From Pontiella sulfatireligans (lineage in GTDB: Bacteria; Verrucomicrobiota; Kiritimatiellia; Kiritimatiellales; Pontiellaceae): DNA of 64,000 nucleotides. The translations under genes were made by a program, and so were the position numbers. The notes beneath the pieces are model-generated. The model did no database searches, was not told where the DNA came from, and saw nothing but the letters and a program-made list of their open reading frames with translations. Position 1 is the first letter of the stretch, and each line of letters starts with the position of its first letter. This document shows positions 31,239-39,781 of this stretch, piece after piece. The stretch covers positions 1,054,001 to 1,118,000 of the forward strand of contig NZ_CAAHFH010000002.1 in assembly GCF_900890705.1 (NCBI RefSeq). The letters run 5' to 3'.

Positions 31239-33215
31239 CTATTTAAGCAGGTTTTTGTATTTGCGCAGGTTGCGCTTCACGGGTTTGTGCACCGTCAGGC
31301 GCAGCTGCTTGAGATTGGACTTTGACTTATCCGCGGCAACGCGGGCGATGACGCGCTCGGAGCCGTCGCCGTTGGAGCGCAACGTGTGTTGCTGCATCAC
31401 GCCGTCGGTCGTCCATTTTTCCCCGTCATTGGAACCTTCGATCACAAACCAGTAGTCGGGGCCGAGTTCTTCCAATCGTTGGAACTGCATGGCCAGATAG
31501 GTGCCCTGGGCGTCGGACACTTCAATCAGATGCGGCAGCTGCTCTTTGGACGGCGACTTCGGATTCCTTGGATCGCCGCCGTGAACATATTCGTGAAAGT
31601 TGTCCACGCCGTCGCCGTCGAGGTCATCTCCAGGATTCAGTGCGCCGTATTTTTCTTCAAACGCATCGGAGATGCCGTCGCCATCGGCGTCGGGCGGCGG
31701 GAGCGGCGCTTCGGAATCCACATTGTACAAATCAAACTTAGCCAACTTTGGCTCCAGCTTGGCCTTTTCGGCCAGAAGCCTGTTTTTGTATTCCCCGTTC
31801 GGTAGATCGTCGAGCCTGGTAAAGCTATGGAAATCGCCGGGGCGCTTGTTCACGTCATACCACGTGCCTTGGCCATCGCGCAGCACTTTGTCGTTGCGGA
31901 TCATCTGGGCGTCGATGCGCATGGAATAGATCCAGTCGCGATGTTTTTTGCTCTCGCCGGTCAAATAGGGCCAGAGGCTTTGGCCGTCGAGCTTGTCGTA
32001 GCCCTGTGGAAATTGGAAGCCCATGATTTCGGCCAGCGTCGGCAGCACGTCGGCAAAGTCGGCCACGATATTGCGCCGCCCGTGCACGAGGTTTTTTACG
32101 CCCGGTGCATAGATCAGCAGCGGCACATGCATCCCCTGCTGCTGGGTAATCCGGCCCTTGCCAAAGTTGCCGGCATTGTCCTGCGTTCCGTTGTCGGCGC
32201 TGAAAAGGATAATCGTGTTTTCCAGCTCACCGATCGCCTTTAGTTTTTCGATGTACTGCCACATGTGGTAGTCGAGATATTCAACGTGGCGGCTGAGCCC
32301 TTCGGGCGTGATGTTCTTGCGCTCATACGTGCCATCCTCTCGCGGAATGTGCTTCGGCTCCTTGCGGACATATCTTCCGTTCTTCCATTCCAGCACAGGC
32401 GTCCCCGGCCAAACGGTCGGCGTGCCCGGCACCGCGCAGTCTTTGGCCAAATGCCCAAGGTGCGGCGTATGCAGCACAAAGAACGGTTTGTCGGCGGCTT
32501 TTGAACGATCCATGAAATCGAAAATATATTCCATCTCCAAGTCGGGCGCATAATCATCGATCTCCGTCTTGGCATACGCAAACGGCTCGTTCGGATGGTC
32601 TGGATGGTTGATCAGCTGGATTTCCGGCCACCAGAAAAAGGATTTGTGGTCCCAGTCGTCCGGATTGTTCGTGCGAAAAACGGGATACGGGTTTTTATTG
32701 GGGGTTCCAAAGGGATTCCAGCCGCTATGACGGAAAGGCTCGGCCGGATCGAGCACCAGCTCGTTGAATCCCATACTGAGGATATCCGCTCCCCCTCCGA
32801 TGTGCGTTTTAGAAACCCAGATATTGGCATAGCCCGCGTCGCGGCTCATGTTGCCAAGCGTGATCGGAGCGCTTTCATAGGCCGCATAGGTATTGTTGCA
32901 GTCGGCACCGATGTGACTGTTGTCCCAATACTTGTTGTTGCAGGCATAGGTGCCGTTCATCAGCAGCACGCCGCTGGGCTTGCAGATGGTCGCCGCCCAA
33001 AAGGTCTCGATAAAGCAGCCGCCGTTCTCCGCCATCCGGTCCATCATCGGCGTCTTTGCCCGGCGGTCCCCCGTGAACATGCTCGATTCATAGAATGGAA
33101 ATTCGCGCGCGCTGATGTCGTCCGCCACCACGAGGATGACATTCCTCGGCCTTGCGCAGACACTCCACGCCGCCCCCAGCACCATGCTCAAAATCAGAAT
33201 TTTATTCACACCCAT
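31239..33215 (-). CDS. Secreted sulfatase with atypical C-K-P-S-G motif
   Basis: 658 residues from ATG 33215 (GGAAAAGA upstream). Signal peptide, then a type I sulfatase: metal Asp pair (VVADDISARE), active-site loop ATICKPSGVLLMNG, KTHIGG (Lys/His), HTPHLGHL, and SADNGTQ with Asp/Asn. The formylglycine motif C-x-P-x-R reads Cys78-Lys-Pro-Ser-Gly82: the Arg essential in characterised sulfatases is Gly (codon GGC at 32970-32972). The C-terminus has a thrombospondin-3/EF-hand-like calcium stretch (DADGDGISDAFEE, DDLDGDGVDNFHEY) and a further beta-domain. Substrate would be a sulfated galactan, but activity is uncertain. Confidence 0.85.
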   Translation of the reverse strand: MGVNKILILSMVLGAAWSVCARPRNVILVVADDISAREFPFYESSMFTGDRRAKTPMMDRMAENGGCFIETFWAATICKPSGVLLMNGTYACNNKYWDNSHIGADCNNTYAAYESAPITLGNMSRDAGYANIWVSKTHIGGGADILSMGFNELVLDPAEPFRHSGWNPFGTPNKNPYPVFRTNNPDDWDHKSFFWWPEIQLINHPDHPNEPFAYAKTEIDDYAPDLEMEYIFDFMDRSKAADKPFFVLHTPHLGHLAKDCAVPGTPTVWPGTPVLEWKNGRYVRKEPKHIPREDGTYERKNITPEGLSRHVEYLDYHMWQYIEKLKAIGELENTIILFSADNGTQDNAGNFGKGRITQQQGMHVPLLIYAPGVKNLVHGRRNIVADFADVLPTLAEIMGFQFPQGYDKLDGQSLWPYLTGESKKHRDWIYSMRIDAQMIRNDKVLRDGQGTWYDVNKRPGDFHSFTRLDDLPNGEYKNRLLAEKAKLEPKLAKFDLYNVDSEAPLPPPDADGDGISDAFEEKYGALNPGDDLDGDGVDNFHEYVHGGDPRNPKSPSKEQLPHLIEVSDAQGTYLAMQFQRLEELGPDYWFVIEGSNDGEKWTTDGVMQQHTLRSNGDGSERVIARVAADKSKSNLKQLRLTVHKPVKRNLRKYKNLLK

Positions 33216-33295
33216 TTTCTTTTCCAAACGACCACTGATTGCCCCCATTCTAGTAGTTAGCCAACCAACAAATATCCTGCTCATTCGAAGATATC

Positions 33296-33356
33296 GACCG
33301 CAAAGACGCTAAGAAGCAAAGGTTATTGTTCTTCGTGTCTTTGCGTCTTAGCGGTC
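33296..33356. repeat. 61-bp inverted repeat between the sulfatase genes
   Basis: Left arm GACCGCAAAGACGCTAAGAA, right arm the near reverse complement (TCTTTGCGTCTTAGCGGTC). It occupies the 169-bp gap between the two sulfatase genes and can fold into a long hairpin. Shares the CGCAAAGACG vocabulary with repeats at 17.7 and 22.8 kb. Confidence 0.7.
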
Positions 33357-33384
33357 AATATACATGCCTTTGGATTCTTGTGTG

Positions 33385-34962
33385 CTAGGGCACTACAAAA
33401 TCATGCTCTGTGGCGTGCTGGTCGAACGGCTTGATGGCCACTTCCAGCTTTTTGCGCTCGGCGCGGTGCGCCGGGGAGACCTTTTCCCAATCCAGGATCT
33501 GCGGGAAACTGATCAAATCGTCCGGCTGCTTTTCAACATTCCACCACTTGCCGTTGCCATCCCGCATCACCAGCGATCCGCGAACCAGCTGATGGGCGCC
33601 CTTATACGAGTAGATCCAGTCCCGATGCGTTTGTTTATCGCCGAACAAGAAAGGAACCAGACTTTCGCCGTTGACCTCATAGTCGTCCGGAATTTTGAAC
33701 CCAGCCAGCTCCGCCACGGTCGGCATGAGGTCGGCCAGATTAACGAGCACGTCTTGTCCGCCCTGCTTGGTCATGCCCGGCGCATAGATAAACATTGGGA
33801 CATGACAGCCTTTCTGACGTTCCACGCTTCCTTTGCCATATCCATGGGTGCCGTTATCGGCGCAGAAAATCAAGACGGTGTCGTCGGCAATGCCCATGGC
33901 TTCGAGCTTATTGAGATACTGCCATATCTGGTAGTCGAGGTAGTTGATCATGTTGTGGATGCCGGCCGTTGTGACGGTGCCGTGCGTATCATATTCTCCC
34001 TTGTCTCCGGTAATCTTCGGCTCGGTGCGGATGTACTTCTTTCCATCCCAATTGATGACCGGCGTGCCGGGCCATTTGCATTTGGAACCGGGATTCAGCC
34101 AGTCGTACTGGTCGTGGCCGAGGTGCGACGTGTGATACACAAAAAACGGTTTGCCTTCGGCGTTTTTGCGCTCCATGAAATCAAAGATAAAGTCCAGCTC
34201 CACGTCCGGCCCATAGGTGTTGAGGCCATAGCTTGCTTTGTCCGCTGCGCTGACCGGCCAATAGGTGATCTGCTGTTCCGCCGTCGCCTTCGGCACGGAG
34301 GGATGATTCATCAAGGCCACAGAAGGCTTCCAATACCAGGAAGTCTGGGCATAGCGCTGCACCTCTTCTCCGGAGTCCTCATTGATCTGGGTATTCTTTT
34401 TACCTTTCACCTCAGCCAAAACGAAATCGGTGTGCGGGTTTTTCGGGAAGAGATAGGAACCCGGCGTAAACACGCCTTCGTCAAATCCGAACAATCGGTG
34501 GTCGCACTGCTTCAGCTGCGTTTTACCGACCATTTGCGTGGCATATCCCGCCTTCTGTGCGACGTGCCCGATCAGCAGCGGCGAGCTGACGTAGAACGGA
34601 ACCACCCACTCTTTCTTCTTCCCGTTTTGAACCACGCCGCCGAGATCGCCGTTGTGCCACCACTTGTGCAGGTGTGCATAGCGTCCGGTCATCAGCATGG
34701 CGCGACTTGGCGAGCAGATCGTTGCCGCCCAGGTGGTTTTAATCCAGCAGCCCTGCTCGGCCATTTGATCCAGCACCGGAGTTTGTGCACGGCAGGCTGG
34801 ATCCGATGTATTCCACCCCTTCAGGTCGCTCCAAACCGAGGAGCCGTACGCCGGAAACTCGCGGGCGCTAATGTCGTCCGCCAGAATAATAATCACGTTT
34901 TTCTTGGCAGCGGCATTCCCGGCAACAAGACCGGCCAATATAATCCCTAGACATCTTTTCAT
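33385..34962 (-). CDS. Secreted type I sulfatase
   Basis: 525 residues. Signal peptide (MKRCLGIILAGLVAGNAAA). Canonical formylglycine motif C-S-P-S-R at Cys83-Arg87 in ATICSPSRAMLMTGRY, metal ligands in ILADDISARE, KTQLKQ, HTSHLGHD and CADNGTHG. Expected to remove sulfate esters from algal polysaccharide in the periplasm after Cys-to-formylglycine conversion. The upstream CBM-like gene stops 4 bp before it, and AAGGAAG serves as its ribosome site. Paralogue of the next sulfatase (shared DDISAREFP and TWAATIC contexts). Confidence 0.95.
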   Translation of the reverse strand: MKRCLGIILAGLVAGNAAAKKNVIIILADDISAREFPAYGSSVWSDLKGWNTSDPACRAQTPVLDQMAEQGCWIKTTWAATICSPSRAMLMTGRYAHLHKWWHNGDLGGVVQNGKKKEWVVPFYVSSPLLIGHVAQKAGYATQMVGKTQLKQCDHRLFGFDEGVFTPGSYLFPKNPHTDFVLAEVKGKKNTQINEDSGEEVQRYAQTSWYWKPSVALMNHPSVPKATAEQQITYWPVSAADKASYGLNTYGPDVELDFIFDFMERKNAEGKPFFVYHTSHLGHDQYDWLNPGSKCKWPGTPVINWDGKKYIRTEPKITGDKGEYDTHGTVTTAGIHNMINYLDYQIWQYLNKLEAMGIADDTVLIFCADNGTHGYGKGSVERQKGCHVPMFIYAPGMTKQGGQDVLVNLADLMPTVAELAGFKIPDDYEVNGESLVPFLFGDKQTHRDWIYSYKGAHQLVRGSLVMRDGNGKWWNVEKQPDDLISFPQILDWEKVSPAHRAERKKLEVAIKPFDQHATEHDFVVP

Positions 34963-34966
34963 GACG

Positions 34967-35587
34967 CTACTTCCTTGATGGCTTGCTTTCGGGCTGTTTG
35001 GGATCCTTGGCCTTGGCGTCGCCCACCGACTTGTGCTTGAAAATGATGCGGTCCATGTTGAAGCGCTGGGAGCGGCCGGAAATGATCAGCGTGTATTTTT
35101 CGCCGGCCTTAAGCTTGTAGAGCGGCGGAAATTTTTTGTGATGCTTGTCGAGCTGCGCCGTCCAGCCCCAGCCCTTGGCATCGCCGCCGTAAAGCTTGGT
35201 GTCGGACTTGAGCATGTCCAGCGGCGCCTTGCCCGCCGTGTCAAAGTCGCCCATCAAACGGATGTAGCAATCGTTGCAGCGGTCGCCCGGCTCGCCATCC
35301 AACCGCTTGTGCGCGCGGATGAGCAGTCGATATTCGCCGTCCTTGTCGACGGTGAACCGGTATTCGAGCGGATCCGCCGCCGGCCCGCTGGCAGGCTGGT
35401 TGCCGGTAAATTCAAAATGGCATTCGCCGGTATAACCCTCCACCGACTTTTCCTTTTCCCAGTCGCCCTTCGACGACTTGGTGGACTCGGCTTCAATAAT
35501 CAGCAGGCCGTCCTTGCCTTCGAACACCGGTGCGGCAAATGAGCAACAGACACTGAACACGGCAAATAGAGCTATCGTTTTTTTCAT
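34967..35587 (-). CDS. Secreted CBM-like/beta-sandwich protein
   Basis: 206 residues. Signal peptide MKKTIALFAVFSVCCSFAA. The body (LLIIEAESTKSSKGDWEKEK, EYRFTVDKDGEYRLLIRAHK, and FNMDRIIFKH at the end) resembles CBM6/35-type carbohydrate-binding beta-sandwiches, with an EAE calcium-like start and a terminal D-x-I-x-F strand. No catalytic domain. Start backed by GAGG nine bases upstream; translated between the DUF5060 enzyme (15 bp gap) and the canonical sulfatase (4 bp). Probably binds the galactan substrate or holds enzymes on it. Confidence 0.75.
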   Translation of the reverse strand: MKKTIALFAVFSVCCSFAAPVFEGKDGLLIIEAESTKSSKGDWEKEKSVEGYTGECHFEFTGNQPASGPAADPLEYRFTVDKDGEYRLLIRAHKRLDGEPGDRCNDCYIRLMGDFDTAGKAPLDMLKSDTKLYGGDAKGWGWTAQLDKHHKKFPPLYKLKAGEKYTLIISGRSQRFNMDRIIFKHKSVGDAKAKDPKQPESKPSRK

Positions 35588-35602
35588 CTTAGAAATCCTC
35601 TG

Positions 35603-37450
35603 TTACTTAACCAGCACAACCCAATCCTGATCCGGGTCCGCCGGCGGATTGCCGAGCGACACCTTGCCGCCCCCCTTGACCTTTGCGACGGAGCCCTTCT
35701 GCAGCTTTCCGCCGGTGCGCGGATTGAACCATTGCACCTTGAACGAGCCCTTGGCGCCGGTCAGATCGAGCTGCGCACCGGCCACCTTCGGAAGATAGAC
35801 GAGGTAGGTTTTTCCGGCTTGGGAAAGACAGTATCCGTCGTTTGTGTTCTGCTCGTTTCCGATGAGCGCGTTGCTGTTTTCCATTTCCCAGAACGGAAAT
35901 TTTTCGCTGCGGAAAAAATCGAGGGCGATGCGGCTGTAATCCCATGTTTTGTCGCGGCTACGCCAGTCTTCGGCATTCAAGTCGTTTTGAGGAAACTTGT
36001 AACCAAAATAATATTCCACCCCAGTTCCTCCGGCCATCAACGTGCCCCACAGCGTCTGGGCGCGGACCTCATCGATGCTCGGCATATAAATCGGTTTCTC
36101 GCTTTTTGTATTCGCTTCGCGCGCTTCGGCCATGCCCGGCCAATCGGGGTCGGGCGGCGTACCGGCGCCAGCACTGCCGGACTCGTCGGAAGAAACCACC
36201 CACGGGTGCCCGGACGCTTCGGAGCGGGTGACCCATTTGAGTGCGTCGCGATGAGTGTTCTTCACGGCGGAATTCTGAATGGATACGCCGGTCAGGACAT
36301 CCTTCTTGCCCATCAGTTCGCCATAGATCTTTTCCTGCTGATTCGGATAGGTGTGCAGCACCACATTGTGTCCATACGGATCAGTGGCGCGGATAAATTT
36401 TGCCTGATCTATGATCTCTTCGATCGACTGCGTGTTTTCCTCGCCAATGTTCCAGTTGAGCGCCAGGTTGTGGCCGTAGCGGGCAATCATTTCGCGGAGG
36501 TAGGCTTTGCGCTCAACGCCCAGCTTGCCTTTGTCGAGCGCCATCTTTTTGCCGCCCTCGTTCTTGCCTCGCTGGTCGTCGTTTTCGGTTTCCTGCAGCT
36601 TGAAGTGAAGGTACATGCCCTTGGCGTTGCCGTGATCAAACACGATGCCCCACTGGTCGAGCTTGGAGCAGTCGAAGTGCAGCTTGTCGGCGCGGCTGAC
36701 GTGCGGCCAAACGTTGTCGCCGTCGCCCCCGGCGTTATAGGGAATGAAGGAGAAGGCGTTGCCACCCTTGCCGGCGAGATAGTTGATCGCGCCGATCATG
36801 CCCTTCCCCTTGCCTCCCTTCCAGCTCGGGTCGCCGGGGTTCCAATCCTTGGAATGCGCCTCCCAGGTTTTCAGCGGGCATTTTTTGGCGTTGTTCGCGC
36901 GGGTGCCATCGAAATCAACATACGCGAGAAAGGTTTCGGGGGAATCCGCGCCGGCCTTGAGGAACCATTCGCCGCTGCCCGCATGGCGGAGGTAGCGGCT
37001 GCCGACATATTGAAGCCGGCCCTTGGAGCGCAGGTCCACGCCTTTCTTGTCGGTCTTTCCAACCTTAAAGCTGCCCTTGATTCCGTCGAACTTTGTTCCC
37101 TTGAATTCAATCGCGTAGCTCCAGTCGCCCTTTTTATCGGGCGAAAGATGCGCGCGCCATTTGGAGCCCTCAGTGGCGGAGGTTTCGCCGGCGTTGCCGT
37201 CGGCGGCAAAGTAGCCGGGGACGAGATAGTCGGGCGAGCCGGACTCGTGCGTAAAGCGCACATTCATTTGCTGATCAATGAAAGGATTGGGGGCCGTGTC
37301 GGTTTCCTTGGCGAACGGGCCGTCGAGCGTCAATGTAACTTTATGCCACTGTTTCAGCTCCCCCGAAATATTAACGGAACCATCGCCGGCTTGAGCGTGA
37401 ACCAACCAGATACTGGAAACCAACAAGGCCGTGAACAGTGATTTTTTCAT
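35603..37450 (-). CDS. Secreted DUF5060/(alpha/beta)8 glycoside hydrolase-like
   Basis: 615 residues. Signal peptide MKKSLFTALLVSSIWLVHAQA. Residues ~30-130 form a DUF5060 N-terminal beta-domain (LKQWHKVTLTLDGPFAKE, FAADGNA, WRAHLSPDKKGDWSY). A TIM-barrel-like core follows, with possible catalytic acids in NLALNWNIGEENTQS and WVVSSDESGSAG, then a C-terminal putative collagen-binding-type domain (KTYLVYLPKVAGAQLDL, QDWVVLV). Predicted secreted glycoside hydrolase; family not assigned. First gene of an operon with the CBM-like protein and sulfatases. Confidence 0.82.
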   Translation of the reverse strand: MKKSLFTALLVSSIWLVHAQAGDGSVNISGELKQWHKVTLTLDGPFAKETDTAPNPFIDQQMNVRFTHESGSPDYLVPGYFAADGNAGETSATEGSKWRAHLSPDKKGDWSYAIEFKGTKFDGIKGSFKVGKTDKKGVDLRSKGRLQYVGSRYLRHAGSGEWFLKAGADSPETFLAYVDFDGTRANNAKKCPLKTWEAHSKDWNPGDPSWKGGKGKGMIGAINYLAGKGGNAFSFIPYNAGGDGDNVWPHVSRADKLHFDCSKLDQWGIVFDHGNAKGMYLHFKLQETENDDQRGKNEGGKKMALDKGKLGVERKAYLREMIARYGHNLALNWNIGEENTQSIEEIIDQAKFIRATDPYGHNVVLHTYPNQQEKIYGELMGKKDVLTGVSIQNSAVKNTHRDALKWVTRSEASGHPWVVSSDESGSAGAGTPPDPDWPGMAEAREANTKSEKPIYMPSIDEVRAQTLWGTLMAGGTGVEYYFGYKFPQNDLNAEDWRSRDKTWDYSRIALDFFRSEKFPFWEMENSNALIGNEQNTNDGYCLSQAGKTYLVYLPKVAGAQLDLTGAKGSFKVQWFNPRTGGKLQKGSVAKVKGGGKVSLGNPPADPDQDWVVLVK

Positions 37451-37495
37451 GTTTTCCCATTCCTTATTACAATGTTAACCATCTCATTCTTATGT

Positions 37496-37531
37496 AAAAA
37501 AAAACCAATGGCCGGAACATCCGGCCATTGG
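37496..37531 (-). terminator. Rho-independent terminator of lacI-type gene
   Basis: Perfect 11-bp stem CCAATGGCCGG/CCGGCCATTGG with a 5-nt loop, followed by nine T on the minus strand. 10 bp past the LacI-type stop, and just upstream of the DUF5060 gene's promoter region. Confidence 0.9.
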
Positions 37532-37541
37532 AAAGCACCCG

Positions 37542-38564
37542 CTATTTTTTCGGAACGGCGGTCGACTCGCGTATGAGCAGGTGCGGTTCAAACCGGAGTT
37601 GGCGCACGGGCACCTGGCGCTCCTTGTTTTCGATCCGGTCGATGACGAGCTGCGCAGCCTGCACTCCGATTTCGTAGGCATCCTGGTGCAACGTGGTCGC
37701 CGGCGGAATAAGGTATTCGGTAAACTCCTCGTCACCAAATCCAATCACCGATAGGTCGGCGGGAATATTGATGCCCATATCGTGCACAGCGCGATAGATG
37801 GTCGGCAGCATGAAATCGCCGCCGGCAAAAATGGCCGTGGGCGCGTTTTCCTGCTGGATCAAATCCTTGACCATCTGTTTGTTGGCATCTTCGCTTTCGA
37901 AATTCCACCCTTCACGTTCAATCGGTTCGGCCGCTTCGGCATGGCGGGACACTGCATATTCAAAACCGCGCTTACGGAGCTGCAAACTCTCGATATCGGT
38001 GAAAATTCCGGCAATCCGACGATGCCCGAGCTCCAGCAAATGCTCGGCGGCCAGCTGACCGCCGTGCTCGTCGGCGGTGCCGACAAAGTCGTATTTCTTT
38101 TCCCCGGTCAGGGCATAGTCCACACTGACCACCGGCATGTGATGCGATTCGATCGCCGCCGAAACCTGGTCCATACGGTTGGGATACGGCCGGATGATCA
38201 GCCCCTCCACCCGCCGCTCGGCTAGGCGCTGAACGAGCTGTTCGTCCAAATCATCCTGGCGGTGCATCAGCAAAATCGGCAGATAGTTGCGCTTCATCAG
38301 CTCGTCGTGGGCGCCACGAAAGATTTCCTCCGTGAAGTTATCGACGAATGGATCGATGATCAGACCGACGGAATAGGTTTTGCCGCTCTGCATACCCTTG
38401 GCAAACAGGTTGGGCACATAGCCCAGTTCTTCAGCCACCTTTTCAATCTTGCGAACCGTCGAGGCTTTGTGCAAATGCGCCTTGCCGTTGAGCACTCGGC
38501 TCACGGTCTGGAAAGAATAGCCCGTCCGTTGGGCAATGTCGCGGATTGTAATTTGCTTACTCAT
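37542..38564 (-). CDS. LacI-family transcriptional regulator
   Basis: 340 residues. N-terminal LacI helix-turn-helix (TIRDIAQRTGYSFQTVSRVL, NGKAHLHKAST), hinge helix (FAKGMQSGKTYSVGLII) and a periplasmic-binding-like effector domain to the end. Expected to repress nearby polysaccharide genes until a sugar fragment binds. A palindromic site TGTTAGC-N0-ACGAACA lies 11-24 bp upstream of its own start, and a matching site lies in the GH94/propeller divergent promoter. Placed at the centre of the galactan cluster. Confidence 0.93.
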   Translation of the reverse strand: MSKQITIRDIAQRTGYSFQTVSRVLNGKAHLHKASTVRKIEKVAEELGYVPNLFAKGMQSGKTYSVGLIIDPFVDNFTEEIFRGAHDELMKRNYLPILLMHRQDDLDEQLVQRLAERRVEGLIIRPYPNRMDQVSAAIESHHMPVVSVDYALTGEKKYDFVGTADEHGGQLAAEHLLELGHRRIAGIFTDIESLQLRKRGFEYAVSRHAEAAEPIEREGWNFESEDANKQMVKDLIQQENAPTAIFAGGDFMLPTIYRAVHDMGINIPADLSVIGFGDEEFTEYLIPPATTLHQDAYEIGVQAAQLVIDRIENKERQVPVRQLRFEPHLLIRESTAVPKK

Positions 38565-38574
38565 AGTGCAGAAT

Positions 38575-38588
38575 TGTTAGCACGAACA
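38575..38588. promoter_or_regulatory. Candidate LacI-type operator upstream of lacI
   Basis: TGTTAGCACGAACA, an imperfect palindrome of the LacI-family consensus kind (TGTTAGCGCTAACA), immediately upstream of the LacI-type gene. Shares TGTTA-N5-AACA with 42277-42290, suggesting autoregulation. Confidence 0.55.
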
Positions 38589-38708
38589 TTTCTTCAAACA
38601 CAATGATTAAAGAGGCTGTATTTACCCAAGGGTCGAAAAATCGTGAGAATTTAACAAAAGGCGTGAGGCGTGATGTCATGGCCCACCTGCATTCCGTCAA
38701 CCGGAAAT

Positions 38709-38767
38709 CACGCCTCAATCGTCACTTGTCACGAAAACAAACACGCCTCAATCGTCACTTGTCACGA
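38709..38767. repeat. 26-bp direct repeat (two copies, 33-bp period)
   Basis: Copies at 38709-38734 and 38742-38767 are identical over 26 bp, beginning CACGCCTCAATCGTC. An inverted shorter version, GAGGCGTGAT, lies at about 38663-38672. The second copy covers the stop codon of the minus-strand propeller gene. May be a regulatory or transcript-end structure; only two copies, so not CRISPR. Confidence 0.8.
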
Positions 38768-39781
38768 TCCTACCTTAAGCACCGCCCCGGAGGAAGTGTT
38801 GTATTTCCCGCCGCGGAAAGCGCAGAAGAGGTATTCCGGTTTTCCGTCGCACATAAGCAGCTGCGGGCGTTCGAAGCGGCCTTCGCGGTCGAGCCCGTTC
38901 GGGGCTTCGTCAAAATAGCGATGCGAGTTCCAGAAGGAAATCTGCGGTTCGGACCAGTGGACGCCGTCCTTCGATTCAAAATAGAGGCCGTATTCGTGGT
39001 TCCAGAAGCCCATGTCGCGCATGATCATCCTAAACTTGCCGTCTTCGATCCAAATGTAGGCGTCTTCGCTCTGCGCGTTTCCGCCGTTGCCGTCCCGCAG
39101 ATTGATCATCGGTCCGTCGCCTTGCTTGACCCACGGGCCTTCCAAGCTCTTGGCAATCGTCAGACCATACTGCCGGTTTGTCCGCTGCCAACCGCCTTCT
39201 TGATCATCCATCTCCCAGTCGGCAATCGACCAGGTTTTGTAGTAAAGCCAAAGCTCGCCGTTGGGGTGCTGCAGGAATGCCGGATTGGTGGTGCACATCG
39301 AGTTCCACGCCTTGGGATCCGGATCGGGCTCAATGATCGGCGCATAGGTGCGTTCCCACGGGCCGTAGAGCGAGTCGGAAGTGGCCATGCCGATGCGCTT
39401 GGTGTAGACCGTGCCGTCGGAAACCCCCAGATAGAACAACACATACTTGTCGCCGACTTTGTGGATGGTCGGATTGTGGCAACTGCCGCCGTCCCACCAG
39501 TCGCCGCCGCGCGGAGCCAAAGCCACATCAACCGTTTCGTAGGGACCGCCCGGCTCGTCGGCCACAGCATGGGCGATCTCGCAACAGGTCAGCCAGCCTT
39601 CGTGATCGGCCTCGTTTTTCCAGCGCGAATAAAACACATGAATCTTGCCGTCCGGTCCATAGATCGGCGAGCAGCCCCAAACGTTGTAGTCCGCATCTTC
39701 GAGAATGCGCCCGACACCGGTCAGCTCTTTACAGAATTCCGAAACGACTTCTTCCCTGGTTTCCAACGCCGCTGTTGTCAT
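38762..39781 (-). CDS. Cytoplasmic beta-propeller glycosidase-like enzyme
   Basis: 339 residues, no signal peptide. A five-bladed propeller of the GH43/GH117/GH130-like type: VWGCSPIYGPDGKIHVFYSR, WWDGGSCHNPTIHKVGDKYV, CTTNPAFLQHPNGELWLYYK, EDAYIWIEDGKFRMIMRD, GRFERPQLLMCDGKPEY. The repeated DGK and blade-end aromatic motifs are typical. Exact family not assigned; clan GH-F/GH117 enzymes remove anhydro-galactose or other galactan residues. TAATG overlap with the GH94-like gene upstream. Close paralogue of the lipoprotein at 42310-43446. Confidence 0.8.
   Translation of the reverse strand: MTTAALETREEVVSEFCKELTGVGRILEDADYNVWGCSPIYGPDGKIHVFYSRWKNEADHEGWLTCCEIAHAVADEPGGPYETVDVALAPRGGDWWDGGSCHNPTIHKVGDKYVLFYLGVSDGTVYTKRIGMATSDSLYGPWERTYAPIIEPDPDPKAWNSMCTTNPAFLQHPNGELWLYYKTWSIADWEMDDQEGGWQRTNRQYGLTIAKSLEGPWVKQGDGPMINLRDGNGGNAQSEDAYIWIEDGKFRMIMRDMGFWNHEYGLYFESKDGVHWSEPQISFWNSHRYFDEAPNGLDREGRFERPQLLMCDGKPEYLFCAFRGGKYNTSSGAVLKVGS

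Noticed and set aside
38709..38767. Possible CRISPR array
   Set aside because: Only two 26-bp copies, seven bases between them, no cas genes; too few and too close for repeats and spacers.
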